DNA of 64,000 nucleotides from Symsagittifera roscoffensis (Eukaryota; Xenacoelomorpha; Acoela; Convolutidae): assembly GCF_963678635.1 (NCBI RefSeq), contig NC_087064.1, positions 18,898,509-18,962,508 of the forward strand. The letters are read 5' to 3'. Positions 22,134 to 34,379 of the stretch are shown here, piece by piece. The number at the start of each line of letters is the position of its first letter. The first letter of the stretch is position 1. Made by a program: the position numbers and the translations under genes. Under the pieces are notes generated by a model. The model did no database searches and was not told the origin of the DNA. It saw only the letters and a program-made list of their open reading frames with translations.

Positions 22134-25100
22134 GTAGGAATCATCAAAAAGACATCTGTTGCTTGAAACAATGTCATCAATGGATGTTGAGCCTTTTTCT
22201 TAGGTTTTTGAAAAAACTTTTAACACCACAACAGACCGAAGGGATTTATAGTCAAATTGTAAAGTTTGAGGCTGGAATCCAAAACGTTTATCAAAATGTT
22301 TCGAATTTGCGTAAGTTTTATGTAAATTGGAACAATGACTAATTTCCAAGAATTTTTCATAAATATTTTAACGTTTTTTGTAGTAAGTTTTGACAATTTA
22401 TGGATTTCTAATAGCGCTTAAAACAAAGTGATGTTTGACGGCACGGGTCGAGGGAGGTCCTCACGTTACGTTTCGACCATCTTGATCGAATTTCGATGTT
22501 TTGAATGTCTCGACCAAAGCTGTTCTTTTCCAAAATTCACTCAAAACAAGGTCAATTGACAATAACAAGCTGTAAATAGCGCAGAAGTCAAACACAGTTC
22601 AATTTGCTAAAAATATTGTACAAATAAAAAAAGAAATTGATAATTAAACATTTTCCCAACTCTTTTTTGGAATACAGGTCAAGACAAAAAAAATCCAATT
22701 TGAAAATCGGACTCTATGAAAGCGCACAATGTTTGGATCTTTTGTGAACAACTTGACCAAAATACTTGCTTTTACTTTAAAATTCAGCTCTGAAGTGCTC
22801 TATTCTACTAAACAGTATTTATAACCAACAACTTATTTTATGCTATTTGCTTTTTTTCTTTTTTATGATATATTTAATAAAATACATAATAGGAAAGTTA
22901 GACTCACTTATTTCACGTACAAAACAGTCCCGGACAAAACAGTCAAAATAAAAAAAATCAACAAAAAAACAGCTTACCAACAGGGTAGGATTGTATACAA
23001 AAATAAGAGCAGGTTATCACCCCAAAGCCATTCAAAAGCCTTCTGTACAAAATTTTTTATGATCCTTCACAATTTTAAGCCGATCTGGAACCTAGCAAAA
23101 TCAGTGTTTTGTCAAGTATCAGTGTGTTGCAAACGCAAAGCACTGGTTAATTACTGCTTTATATACGCTATCATGTTGGTGTTTCGACAATTGAAAATGA
23201 GGAGAAAACTTTGAATTCGGGTGTGTTTTAGTTTTTTCTTTTTTTTGTTTTCCACGAAAAATCAGATACCACAAATAGTCATTGGACATGGTTTTGAACG
23301 ATTTTTAAAAATTCAAAATTAGTTTTTGAAAAACGGGCACGAAGTTTTTGATTTCTTGTCTATTTTTGAGCAATTAACGATAGTTATATGATAATTTACT
23401 TTTATTTGGACTTTGGGTCAAACAAAAAATATAACTAACAAAACTTGTTTTGGAGTTACAATTTTCTGCTCCGGTGACAATAAAAGTTTTAAAAACTTAT
23501 AATTAGTGTCCAAAAACATAGAAACTTGATTCAAATTTTTTTTTTTGATTTATTTCTTTTTAATTGTGTTTGTCGTTCTTTAAAAGACAAATGATGTCGA
23601 TTTTATCTAATTCACTTAGTTTCTACCTGTTTGTATAAATCTCAAATAACGCATCGCACTAAAAGCAAAAAAGATTCGAAATTTTTAATTAAATTTTAGT
23701 TTTTAATCCGACCATTTGAAAAACGTGGAGGAACTTTGTATTCGGGTGTGTTTTAGTTTTTTCTTCTTCTTTGTTTTGTTTTCTGGAAAAAATTAGGTGC
23801 CTCAAAACATCATTGGAATGAGTTGGGTGATATATCATATTAAAGCGCTTTTAGTCGTGATTCCAACGATTATAGAAAAAGTTTAGAAAAATTTTTCTCA
23901 GTGTCGAGAAAAACCAGCTTAAAATTTTTGTTTTTTGTTCTAACTTCAAGGTAATAAGGTGAGTTTGTAGGCTTACAAAAGCTTATTTATGCTGATTTCA
24001 AGTCTTGAAAATATTATTTGAGTTTATTAAAGTTAATGTTTGTGGTTGTTTTATTTAGGAATCAAAAGCTTAAAAATTCAAAAATCTTCTGCAAAAAAGT
24101 TGGAAACACTTTTTGTAAATTTTTGAATTTATAGCAATTTTTTGTTTGTTTTTGTAGTTAATTTTCTACAAAAACTGTTTTTCAAATCAGCTCTTTTTGT
24201 TCGTTCATTTCTTTTTATCTCGCAGAAAAAAAAACGAAATTTTGTGCTACTTGCGCAGAACCGTTTTGAGACGTAATTAGTTCGCTTAACTTTTGTTGCT
24301 TACTGACCAACTTAAATTTAAAAACGCCGTCGAAACATTGCTGCGCTTGAAAAACTGCAGCTAGGTTATTTTGACTAAAATGTTTTTGATTATGTCTGAA
24401 ATTTCAGAGTAAATCTGATCTTTTGTACTGAAACAAATGTTATTGATGTAGCTAATCGAAAACAATTTATTTGGAAAGATTTTAATGATATGTCATTTTG
24501 TAAAACTTGCACTTCGCCAGCCATCAGAACATCAAATCAGCGGAACAGATTTTTAAGTTTAGAATTTGAAGGAGCCAAGTTTGTTATTTTACATCTTGTT
24601 CAAAAACGTCACAATGATATCAGCCTTGTATTTAGCCATAATTCCATTAAATTTTTGGGTTTCATACCGGATACTCTCAGCACTAATTTTCAATGCTCGG
24701 CATTTTAAAAGATTTTGATTTATTGGAAATTTTCTCAGTTTATGTTTAGTTTTTTGGAAGACATGTCAAGCTATTAAAACCTGAATGCCGAAATTTAGTT
24801 CACATTAAACTTGAGACAGGAAACATTATGAGAGATCTTTTTACTCAAGGAAGAACAAGTACCATACGATTGCTTTTATATGAGCAAAACTTTGCATGTT
24901 TTGACTGCCTTTTGGTATCTGAATTGGTTTTTAGATTGAGAAATTTTCAAAAACAATCTTGTAACAAATAATTCAAAATTTTAGAAAACTTTGGGCGAAT
25001 CTCTCCGCCCACACGGATTGTACTTTAAAGGTGATACATTTCTATATATTATGTAATGTTTACAAAAATTAATTTTCGTCAATTCATTCGTAAATAATTG

Positions 25101-28100
25101 TTTGTGCCAGATCATATCGCCGCAAAAATTTACCACAGGTTAAAAAAAAAACGTTTGAATTTTGAGCTCAAGACATCAATATTTTTCAAGAACCCCGTCA
25201 AAGCTTGTTAGTTCGAAAGTGTACTTTCGTCTTGACTTTTTCTGTCATTCTCTCGAAACTTGGAACAACAGCAGTTGACTGCTTGCATACATCGATGAAA
25301 AACATGGTAGTTTGTCATTGTAGGGTGCGGGCTCATTTGAAGATTTTCGAGTTTCCTTTTCATATTTCGACTTCCTCAGATTACAACTATTGTTTTGTTT
25401 GAATTTAGAGAAAAGAGAGAGCGTGACAGGAGAGATGCAGACAGAAAGGGGGAGAGGGATGCGGAGAGGAGGAGGCGGGAGAAAGAGTGGGAGTTGCAGC
25501 AGGAGGAGTGGGAGAGACAGAAGGAGAGGAGAGAGAGGGAGAGAGAACTGCTGAGGAAGGAGAGGGAGAGGATTGAGCAGGAGGCCAAGAACAAACAGAA
25601 GTTCGATCCCCGGTAGGCTCCTTATTTATTTTCTCCTTAAAAATATTAAAAAAACATAAACATGGATAAAAAGAGTGCAATTATTTTAAACTCAATATTC
25701 CCAGTTTAGTTGCGGCATGTGGCTCAAAAACTTGTCGTTTATTCTTTTTTCGAAAATTATATTTTTATGAATTTGTTACCTAGTTGTGTTCTAGATCATT
25801 ATGTCTCAGCTAAAAACCAGACTGAAATGAAGAATTGGTGTTCACCTGAGTTTTTACTTCAACAACTTCAATAAAAACGAAGTTCTTTCGGTCTAAAGTA
25901 CTTTTTTTTTAGCAGAAATGCCTTTTTTTTCCAAAAAACAACAAGCCAAATGAATTGCTATCAAAGGCACTTTTTAAATGACAATTGTCGCTCACAAGGA
26001 AAAAGATGCCACAAAAAACAGTTGAAAAACAATTTCTGAAAACTATTGATTTCATTTTACCTTTTTTGTTGTCAGGGTGCACACGGTGGATTTGCCTGAT
26101 AGTCAGGGGGAGGGAGAGGTTGCGAAGGCCACACCAAGTGAGGTGGCGGACACTGTGGCGACTGTTAGGTCCCCCCAGCCCCAGACTAGACCGAAGAAGA
26201 AGATGTTGAATGAGGTGTCCGAACACGACCCTGGAGAAGTGAACAATGACAGGGACCCTGGAGTGTGGGAAGGACAGTGAGTCATTCATTCCTGCATTCT
26301 GATGCCATATTTTTGAGAGAAAAAAATGCTTTATTACGCTTACGATTAGCAAACGTTATCAAATCGGAATGTAGACCTTTTTTTCGGGTTAACAACTAGT
26401 CTAACAAAATCAGTTGAATCATTTCACATGCTTTTCACCAGACATGCTCAATTTCATGAAAACTCAAATTTATCAACTGGCTGGGTTGTAGTTACTAGAT
26501 TAGTTTCATGGGCACTTGAAACTTTTAAGCGTTTTTTACATAATAGGTTTTTTTTGGCTCAACTGGTGTCTGCTCAAAATCTGTCGGCCTAAAACTTAAG
26601 TTTTTTTTTCTCAAAAACCCTTCTACCTATTTTCGAAAAAAATGTTTCATAGAAAGACCGCCTAAACTCTTTTTAAATTTTTCTCAAAAACTAACTGCCA
26701 AGCATGAGAATGTGGGTTCAATGAAGCTAAGGTCCCCTGCGGCTACTCACAATTTGTTCACACAGTTATTCTCCTGGAAAAAGTCAATTTTTTGATTTTT
26801 GAGAGATTATTTAACTTTATGATTCAAACCAAAAACTGCCCTCTTATAATTGAGTTTGTGGATTCAATCCAAAAAGCGGGCTATGGGAAGCTCATTTGCA
26901 TACAAGACTGCGCCCATGTTTTTTGACACAAAAAGTAGTGGGTTCGGAAAAGTCAAACTTCTGATTTTTTGCCGTTTTTGATTTTTTGGTTTTGCTCGAG
27001 AACTAACCTGTCAAACCTTTTCTGCTAAAGCGACCACGCCGAATTTTGTAAAGCGAAAAAATGGTGATTTTCGTAAATGTCAACTTTCTGATTTGTTGAC
27101 CGTTTTTCGGACTTTTCCCGAAAACCTTCCTGCGAAAACTCATATCATAGGTTTAATCGACCCAACATGTTGTTGGAGGCTTACTTTGATAGAATCTTAC
27201 GCCTAGTTTTTTTTGAAGTAATAGCTTTCAAAAAGTGAAATTTTTGGACCGTTTTTAAGACGTTTTCTTGCTCTGCTCGAAAAATACAGTGCCAATTCTC
27301 AGGTTAAGTTTTCAAGCGCGTAACCAGGTTTTGAGAATCTTCTGTACTTTGCCGGCCACGACCTGTTCTGAGCAGAAAAATTTTACCGATTTCGGAAAGT
27401 CAACGTTTTGAATTTTGACCGTTTTATAGAAATTTTTCGAATTTTCTTAAAAACTACCCTATCATATCTGAGATGGAAAATTCAATTGATAGAAGCGGCA
27501 GCGCAAGTTTTTTCTGCAGAAGCAGCTACTCCTTTACTTTTTGTAAGAGAAAAATTTGATCCTCGGGAAAACAAAATTTTGACTCTTCTCGCTTCTTTTA
27601 AGGTTGTGGGGCAATGTCCAACTTTCGAAAATAAGCATTTCGTCCCAAATCTGTATAACAAATTCAAAAAACATCAAATACGTACCACCAGCCTTAGCTG
27701 AGGCCTAGATATCTCTGCTCAGGACCTACAAAAATGTTGATTCACCTAGTTTTTTCAACGTTTTATATTTGTGTTTTCGACTTATGCTTTTTGTTATGAT
27801 TAGGTTGCATCACAAGTTGTGAGAAGCTCTGCTTCGCCTCTGTGTTTAAAATTTTCTTGATCGTTTTGCTACGAATCGTTATTACACAGTTAAAAATTGA
27901 AGAAAAACACGTAGCACCAAAATAACGACTACAATCAGGGGCGGATCTAGGATTTTTTCGTTGGGGGAGGGCGGATTTTCAAAAAATTTGTCGACTTTTT
28001 ACGTAGGCCAAATTGATTTTCCGGGCACTCCTTAAAAAAGCTCTTTTCAACACCCCCCTCCCTCCGCATTTCAATTTCACCATATTCATAGCTGTTTTAA

Positions 28101-29643
28101 ATGTTATATCGGCTACATGCGCGATCAATGTAAAGTATGAAGACCAAATCTGTTCACAATTTTTAATTTGTTTACCATGCCAAAGTTTATTGCATTATGA
28201 CGAAGTTAAAATAGTTTTTACAATTTAAATTTTAAACCTGGGGGAGTCGAAAAGAGTCCGTAGAACAATATAAAGACTATTTTGACAAAAATGGTTGCGC
28301 CGCAGGCAAAATTTTTTAAAAAACAGACCAAAAAATATGACTTTTTTGGACTTTTTTTGGACAGTTTTGACCAATAAATGGTGTTGTTTTTCGGCGCGAG
28401 CTCCCCACAAAGCGCCAAAAGGGAGATGTTACAATAGTACCAAAGGGACAATCCTTTGGGTAGTCAGGGGGTCAAATCCTTGAGGAGAAGAAAAAGAAGC
28501 GTCCGCCCCACCTCCCCCCCCCCCCCCCTAAACCCGCTACTGACTAAGATTATAATTGTGCTTATTTTTTTGATATAAGTTGCTGAAAATTTTTGATCCT
28601 CAATTTCTAAGCAAACCAAATTATTATCGAACCCAAAAACCTGTTGGAATGCAACATTTTGCATTATTTTTTTACAATTTTATTCTTTTATGCTCTATTG
28701 CAATACTTCGTTTATTCGTAGCCTCTTAGACATTTTACCCCGATGACGCATAGTTTGACCGAAAACCCTCGGCAATAATACGTTTGAGTTGACATGTTTT
28801 TTTTTCAGCGGGCACTTCAAAGACGAGCGGGTGATCTTCAATTCAGACAAGGGCTACATCAGCTGGACCAAGCCCAAGGGGTCACTGGAGGTCATTTACA
28901 AGAACCCAGATGGACTCCTCCAATTCGGGTGAGCCAATCTCCATTACAGAATGATTGCAAATGCTGTTTATGTAACAGTCATTAATATTCCATGTAAAGT
29001 TGAAAACAATTTGTTAATGTTATATTTATATATTTTATGATTTTTAGTATAATGCTAACTATTCTATCTCAAGTTACTTATTTTGGTTTGACTAACTCAA
29101 CTTAAGTTTTTTTTGAAAAAAAAAATAATTTTTTTAAATGCGTTTGCTGCTCTGGAACACTATTGATAGATAATAAGAACAATTGCGGAGTTATGTGCTA
29201 CTTTATCTAAGACGCCCGCTGTTTTGCCCCAATTCAACACATAATTGATTTTATAGGAGTTTTTGCTTCAACATCATGCAGCGGGCGCATTCTATGCTTC
29301 GAGGTACCGTCCCTCGTACCTCAAGTGGTTTACTTCATTTGGCGAACAGATCATAAAAAAATCATTACTTGCCCGACACATGGGATGTTGTTAAGATGTC
29401 AACAGCTTTAATGAGATGCCAACTATGTTTAGGTGCAAAGTGGAGCCTCGTCACCCAGGCATGAAGGTCTACGAGGTGCGGGAGGACGCCGAGGTCCTCA
29501 TCTCCACTGGGAAGGGGGAGGGGGCACAGGGGGCACTGGAGTTCACTGCGATAGACGGGGTCGTCATCATCGTCATCGAGACATACGAGGACGAGGCAGA
29601 CCTCCCGGAGAGGTTCAGACTGGACTGGGCCCTCCACGTATAA
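21960..29643 (+). CDS. coiled-coil protein with C-terminal meteorin-like domain (five 3' exons)
   Basis: Exons 21960-22133, 25409-25612, 26076-26276, 28809-28928 and 29433-29643 join cleanly, every intron being phase 2. The first two encode a highly charged Glu/Arg helix. The third encodes a low-complexity acidic/proline linker. The last two encode a compact beta-rich domain ending at TAA 29641-29643. The pattern GYISWTKPKGSLEVIYKN...FGCKVEPRHPG...VLISTGKG...EFTAIDGVVIIV resembles the CUB-like meteorin fold by eye only. Exons are markedly GC-richer than introns. The first recognised exon has an in-frame stop just before its acceptor, so more 5' exons must exist. Confidence 0.75.
23178..23400 (+). 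repeat. repeat family S, truncated copy 3
   Basis: It shares AACTTTGAATTCGGGTGTGT followed by TTTAG and the following ATCAG(A/G)TACCAC...CATTGGA order with the full copies, then fades. Confidence 0.5.
23708..24280 (+). repeat. repeat family S, copy 4
   Basis: It begins CCGACCATTTGAAAAACGTG, contains GGGTGTGTTTTAG, GATATATCATATTAAAGCGC and GTCGAGAAAAACCAG, and ends TGTGCTACTTGCGCAG. Confidence 0.6.
25409..25612 (+). CDS. exon b: Glu/Arg-rich helix
   Basis: Acceptor GAATTTAG, donor GTAGGC. It encodes an almost uninterrupted E/R/K/D/Q helix (for example EWELQQEEWERQKERRE) ending KNKQKFDP. The antisense frames here are long Ser/Leu shadows and not genes. Confidence 0.75.
26076..26276 (+). CDS. 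exon c: acidic/proline linker
   Basis: Acceptor TTGTTGTCAG, donor GTGAGT. It encodes VHTVDLPDSQGEGEV, a Pro/Gln stretch RSPQPQTRPKKK (possible basic cluster) and DPGEVNNDRDPGVWEG. Likely disordered. Confidence 0.7.
26560..27480 (+). repeat. degenerate repeats of roughly 150 bp
   Basis: The order AAAGTCAA-TT-TGATTTT-GACCGTTTTT-...-GAAAAC-T-CCTG recurs at about 26770, 26943, 27070, 27225 and 27392 in the intron before exon d. Units are diverged and non-coding. Confidence 0.5.
27936..28542. mobile_element. 607-bp hAT-type non-autonomous element
   Basis: The left end is CAGGGGCGGATCTAGGA. The right end, read inverted, is CAGTAGCGGGTTTAGGG. Flanking octamers ACTACAAT (27928-27935) and ACTAAGAT (28543-28550) match at six of eight positions, fitting an aged 8-bp hAT target duplication. 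A run of 16 C residues lies inside the right end. Confidence 0.6.
28809..28928 (+). CDS. exon d: first half of the C-terminal beta domain
   Basis: The strong acceptor TTTTTTTTTCAG precedes and donor GTGAGC follows. It encodes GHFKDERVIFNSDKGYISW, TKPKGSLEVIYKNPDG and LLQFG. Confidence 0.75.
29433..29643 (+). CDS. exon e: second half of the beta domain and stop
   Basis: Acceptor CTATGTTTAG precedes. It encodes CKVEPRHPGMKVYEV, REDAEVLISTGKG and GVVIIVIETYEDEADLPE and ends at TAA. The exon is GC-rich in AT-rich surroundings. A polyadenylation signal AATAAA lies at 29758-29763. Confidence 0.8.
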
Positions 29644-32600
29644 ACTTGCAACACCCCTCCAATATGAAGAGGAAAAATGGAACACAAACAAACAATTATT
29701 ATTCTTTTATACTCATTACAGCACATAATTACAGTAACATCTCACCGAACCCGAAAAAATAAACAGACATTGCAGAAACTTAACTTGATTTTTGGCTTTA
29801 GAAATTTACATTGGCAAAAGTTCGCTCATAATTATCAATGTATTGGTCGATTTACTGTAGTTTTGTCAACTTTTGTACACTTTGTTAAACAAGGAAACCA
29901 ACTTTGTAAAGTTGAGACAGGATAGACTAAACTCAATTGAATAAAACTGATCATTATAACAACAATAAAGTAAAAAACGCGGAGAACTAAGATGAGCGGG
30001 TTCCTTGTCTTCCAAAACCACTTCAAAAATTGAAATCACGCAGATATTCAAAAGCTTAGAAATTATGCGAAAAAAATTTGAGAAACGAGACCAAAATATA
30101 TGTTATTGGTGTATTTAATAATTCACATCTAATCAGACGGTTTTTTTAAACTTCAATTAGTGTACCTTTCAAAAACGCTGTAAAAGCATTATTATTTGGC
30201 GTGCTTTTGTAGCCTTTGAGCTTGAACTGCATCATAAAGCTTTAAAAAATTAAGCTTTGACTCTGCAAGCTCATTAAGAACTGACAATCAAATATATATT
30301 TTTTGAAATTTTAAGTGACCAAAAACTACTAATTTTTTTTTCTTGAAAATGTTTTTTCATTAAAACTCTTAAAGAAATTACACAAAGGGGGAACTCTCAT
30401 CAAAAAATAGCAAATAAATGGTTGAATATTTTAATTACTTTCGTCAAAATTGTTTCGGATTATAATTATATAAGTATATATGAATGCAAATTTTTGCTTT
30501 AATTTGCCCTGAAAATAGCAAAAAATATTAGAGAAGAATTTCAAACTAAAGTTTGTCTGAAAAAATTAGAAGAACTTTTAGTATATGAAAGCAAAAACTG
30601 ATACTGTCAGAAAAATCGTATTAAAAACGTGCATAAAGTGTTTATTTAAGATATTACTAAAATGAAAACTCATGCTTTCTGTTTTCATTACATTAAAAGA
30701 ATTTAGTCACCAGAAAAAAAACTTCTTATGACCCAAAATTTATTTTTTTTCGCTCCCTTATTATGAAAAAATATAATTAATGCATCTAAAGTGAGCAAAT
30801 GAAGCAAGAATCATTGTGTATCAGGGCAAAGCTTTGAACGTCTCGACTACTCTGTAAATGCTCTCAATCAATTTTGTTGAACTATTTTGATATCTTCACA
30901 TTTTGATCGTTTCTTTTTCGTCCACAAACAGCCAAAGTCAGATGGAAAATGTAAAAATTTGAGTTTTATAAGCAACTGATGTGACCATTTAGATGGCTTT
31001 AGCTCAATTTTCAAATGGCTTTGAGTGCAAATTGCGAACAATTCGCGTTACGCCTATAGCATCATATGTTGAATATTCATTTAAATTAGACCATAAAATT
31101 GACAAAGTAGCATTGACATTTTAAAACTTCGTAGTAGGATTTCAAAAATTCCTTTTAATAGAATGACAAAAAAACTGTCAAAAATTTGTTCGTCTTTTCA
31201 GTCAAATTGAATTGGGTTTATCAAAGGCAAGGTATTGCCTCCTTGACGCTCTGTTTATTTTTTTAAATGGAGAGATAGCAAGGTTTTCAGTTGATTGATC
31301 AATTGATTGTCAAACTTTCAACGCCTGTTTTGAGAGTCTAGCCGTGGTCACGAAAACAACTTGAACTTTAAAATCGTGAATTGCTTAGCAAAATTGAAGT
31401 TGATTCGTATCAGAATGTCAAAAAACAGGAAGCAACATTTTTCTGTTTCTTTTATGGATTTCGATTTCGAAAAAAGATTCGATTCGTTCTCTTCCCTCTC
31501 TTTTATTGTATTATAAGCCGCTATAAAGTTCAATGGTCGGACGGCAAAAAATTACATCAAATAGTGATGCTCTATGAAGGCAGAACTCCCGAAGGACCCA
31601 AGTGCAACTTTTTCCGATGTCTATAATTTAAGAGCCGATGTTAATTTATCCTCATTTGCATTCATTGCTTCTGTTGCTTTTTTTAGTACTGTTGTGAAAC
31701 TCTTTTTGAATTGAGCCTCTAATTTTTAACGAAAAATTATTTCATATGAAAATCATCGACAGCAAAATAAGCCATTGAGAAAAAAACTTCTGCAGTAAGT
31801 TTTATCTTTGCAATCTTTTTCGCAAATATCTCGATAAACTTAACGCAAAATTCAGCAAAATACTTGGAAAACTTACAAATAAAAAACTTAGAAAAAAATT
31901 CAAAACTTTTTTGTCAATTTTAATAGAGACTGTAGCGACTAACAAAGAACCCCTATTTTACATCGAATTAGTGTGAATTTTCATTTTAAGAAGTGTTGAT
32001 TTAGAAAAAACAATCCCAGCTTTTCAATCCCAGCGTAAACATAAAGCATTTGCTTATTGCGTATTATTACAAAACATTTCGATTCACCCATTACCATATT
32101 TTAAATCTACACTTAACCCAAAATAAAAGCACTTCAGAGTAGGTCAATATGAAGTCTATTTAATATTTTTGAAATTTTTCACTAAACACCCACTTTTCTA
32201 TTTGACCTGTAATTTAATTATACCGATAGCTTAATAGCTACCAAATTACAGCTAAAAAGTTGGAAAAAAAAGATCAAAGCAAGCAAAAGACGAAAAAAAA
32301 GAACAAAGCAAAAATACCGGCGCCACCTGTAATTTTTTGCTCTCGCGTTTATTGTCCACCTACACCAACAAATTATTTTGCAAAGAATTTCAAAATAATC
32401 GACTAAGTCAGCTACCATAATTCCGTATCTCATTCATCGAATTCTTGACGTAACCTAAAGGTAAGCAACTTTTTTTGTGTCTTTCTAAGCTAAAAAAGAG
32501 CACCTTTTGTAAATTGTAAAGGAAATTGATCGATTAAATTTCACCATGAGCCAACCAGTTTTTTTGCTGGTACCAAAGTAGCAAAAACATTATCAAATTT

Positions 32601-34379
32601 CTGGAAATAAAATTAACGCCCATTGTTTCCATCGAAAACAATCGGGTTTTTTTTCGGTTATCTCCCCTAAATGATTTTTAAAAAGGTTGGAACAAAATTG
32701 AACCTATATTAATAGGAAAAGCAAAAGATGTCAAAATGGGCTGTTCGAGACAAAGTAGTTTACTTAGTAGCCTCAAACTGGCTCTTTTCTTTACTTTCTT
32801 GCGGTTTTTTTTTCACCAACTACAAAAAATTGAGATCAAATGAGTGTTAATTGTCGTTTAATTGTCGCATATCTAGACCAAATCGTTCCAATTTTTAGTT
32901 TAAAAAAGTCCCGATCAACCTAACGTCTGTTTGGTTGACACAGATATACTGTCACGGGACAAAAATGTTGCCGCTTTTTGATTTCAATTAAACGAAGTTT
33001 TTTTTCACATTTTCGCCTTCTTGTCTGCAACTATATAAGATTTAGGGTTCAAATTTTGGCACATGCTAGATCAAGTTATTTAAAAAAAACATAGCCGGGA
33101 CAAACGTTGCGAAATCTAGTTTCGAAAGCGTAAAATTTCCGGTCACTCCTAATTATTTTAGAGGTGATATTGCTTAGGAAACATCTTCGCAAAAAAAGGA
33201 ACTTTAATTATTGTCTCAAATTATTTCTAAGGGGAAGCTGATGAAATTGACTTACACCTTAAGCCGCTGAAAAACGGCATATAACGAAAATGAAAAACTT
33301 ACTCGGCCCGGCGTCGAAAAACGGCTTAAGTTTATGAATCAAACTGCGCTAAGAATCAACTAAGGTCAACAAAAGAACTAGTTCAGCAAATTTTTTGGAA
33401 AAATTACTGTTCCGATACGTGCACAGGTACCTTATTAGCAGTAGTTTGTATAAATATTTTGTCAAACTTTTTGGTATGAGCTCCCACGAATTTTAACGTA
33501 AGTGTCAACAAAACAAATTTGACCTTTGTTAGAGACCGGGAAAAGTAATTTTTCAATTCTGCTGTCCGTTTTTCGGCGGCATAGAGTGTAACTTAAGTTC
33601 ATCAGCTTCTCAAAGCAATAAATTGAGACAATTAATTCAAACTTCTTATATTGTTCACGATTTGCGATGATGTTTCCACCTTATTTTTAAATGTTTCAAA
33701 GAAACAAAAAGACAAACAGAAAACCACAAACTCGACTTTCTCGGTGCATCCTAGAACATCCGAGAGAAAAAAACTGAGCAAACTGTAGAATCATTTGATC
33801 CCAATTCAAAGATGTGTCAATTGCCAAAATTCATGACTCAATCAAGACTCAAATCAAGTTGCAATGTGGCACGTCAATGTGGCATTGATGGATGCACAAA
33901 AAGCATAACCGGCTCCTGCATGAGAAAACCATGAGGGACCAAACTGTCCAACGCAAGGACCAGTTAAATCAAGGTTCTGAGGCTTGGTCGGTTTTGTCGT
34001 TTTCGCTTAGAAGCAGCTGAACGTCACAGTTCAACAAAGTGCTTGTCTCTAGTATCAATAACAAGAATACAGAAGAAACAGTTTTGTCTAATTTTGGTGA
34101 AATATTCCAGAGAAACGCAAATGACAATGAGCGTTGCCAGGATTCATGGACCAGCTAATTTGGAATTAGACCAAGAGGCAACCCTCATCAGTGCAATTGG
34201 CAACAGAGAAGTGGTGAAAACTGTTCAGTCATTCACGGACCTTACATATAAAATTGGTTCCAACCAAACCGATTATACTGAATTCAAAAGACGATACAAG
34301 CATCTCTGGCTGCTTCTTATTGATTCTCTATCAAAATACAATGGGACTCTATCCCTCGGCAAGACGTGTTTAGGCCAAT
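29644..34379. other. 3' UTR then AT-rich intergenic DNA
   Basis: AATAAA at 29758-29763 fits the preceding gene. Beyond it I see no gene, except a possible coding fragment at 31516-31626 and an unexplained plus-strand frame at 34043-34381 that may belong to the retroelement that follows. Confidence 0.45.
31516..31626 (+). pseudogene. possible exon or coding fragment of unknown origin
   Basis: A pyrimidine-rich tract ending ...TTATAAG precedes a frame encoding RYKVQWSDGKKLHQIV and MLYEGRTPEGPKCN, then a stop. Composition is protein-like, but no partner exon or family was recognised. Confidence 0.25.

Larger units (their letters stand above)
22134..25408. other. intron between exons a and b
   Basis: It contains two copies of repeat family S (23178-23400 partial, 23708-24280). 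No exon was recognised in the remainder. Confidence 0.55.

Noticed and set aside
22840-23214. 124-codon plus-strand frame
   Set aside because: AT-rich codons, no domain, no splice or promoter support, and its 3' end runs into a family S repeat.
25376-25680. Long Ser/Leu- and Ser/Pro-rich minus-strand frames
   Set aside because: They are the antisense of the E/R-rich coiled-coil exon; purine-rich codons leave the opposite strand free of stops.
29365-29762. Several frames overlapping the last exon of the coiled-coil gene
   Set aside because: GC-rich exon leaves other frames open; only the spliced frame continues the upstream exons in phase.
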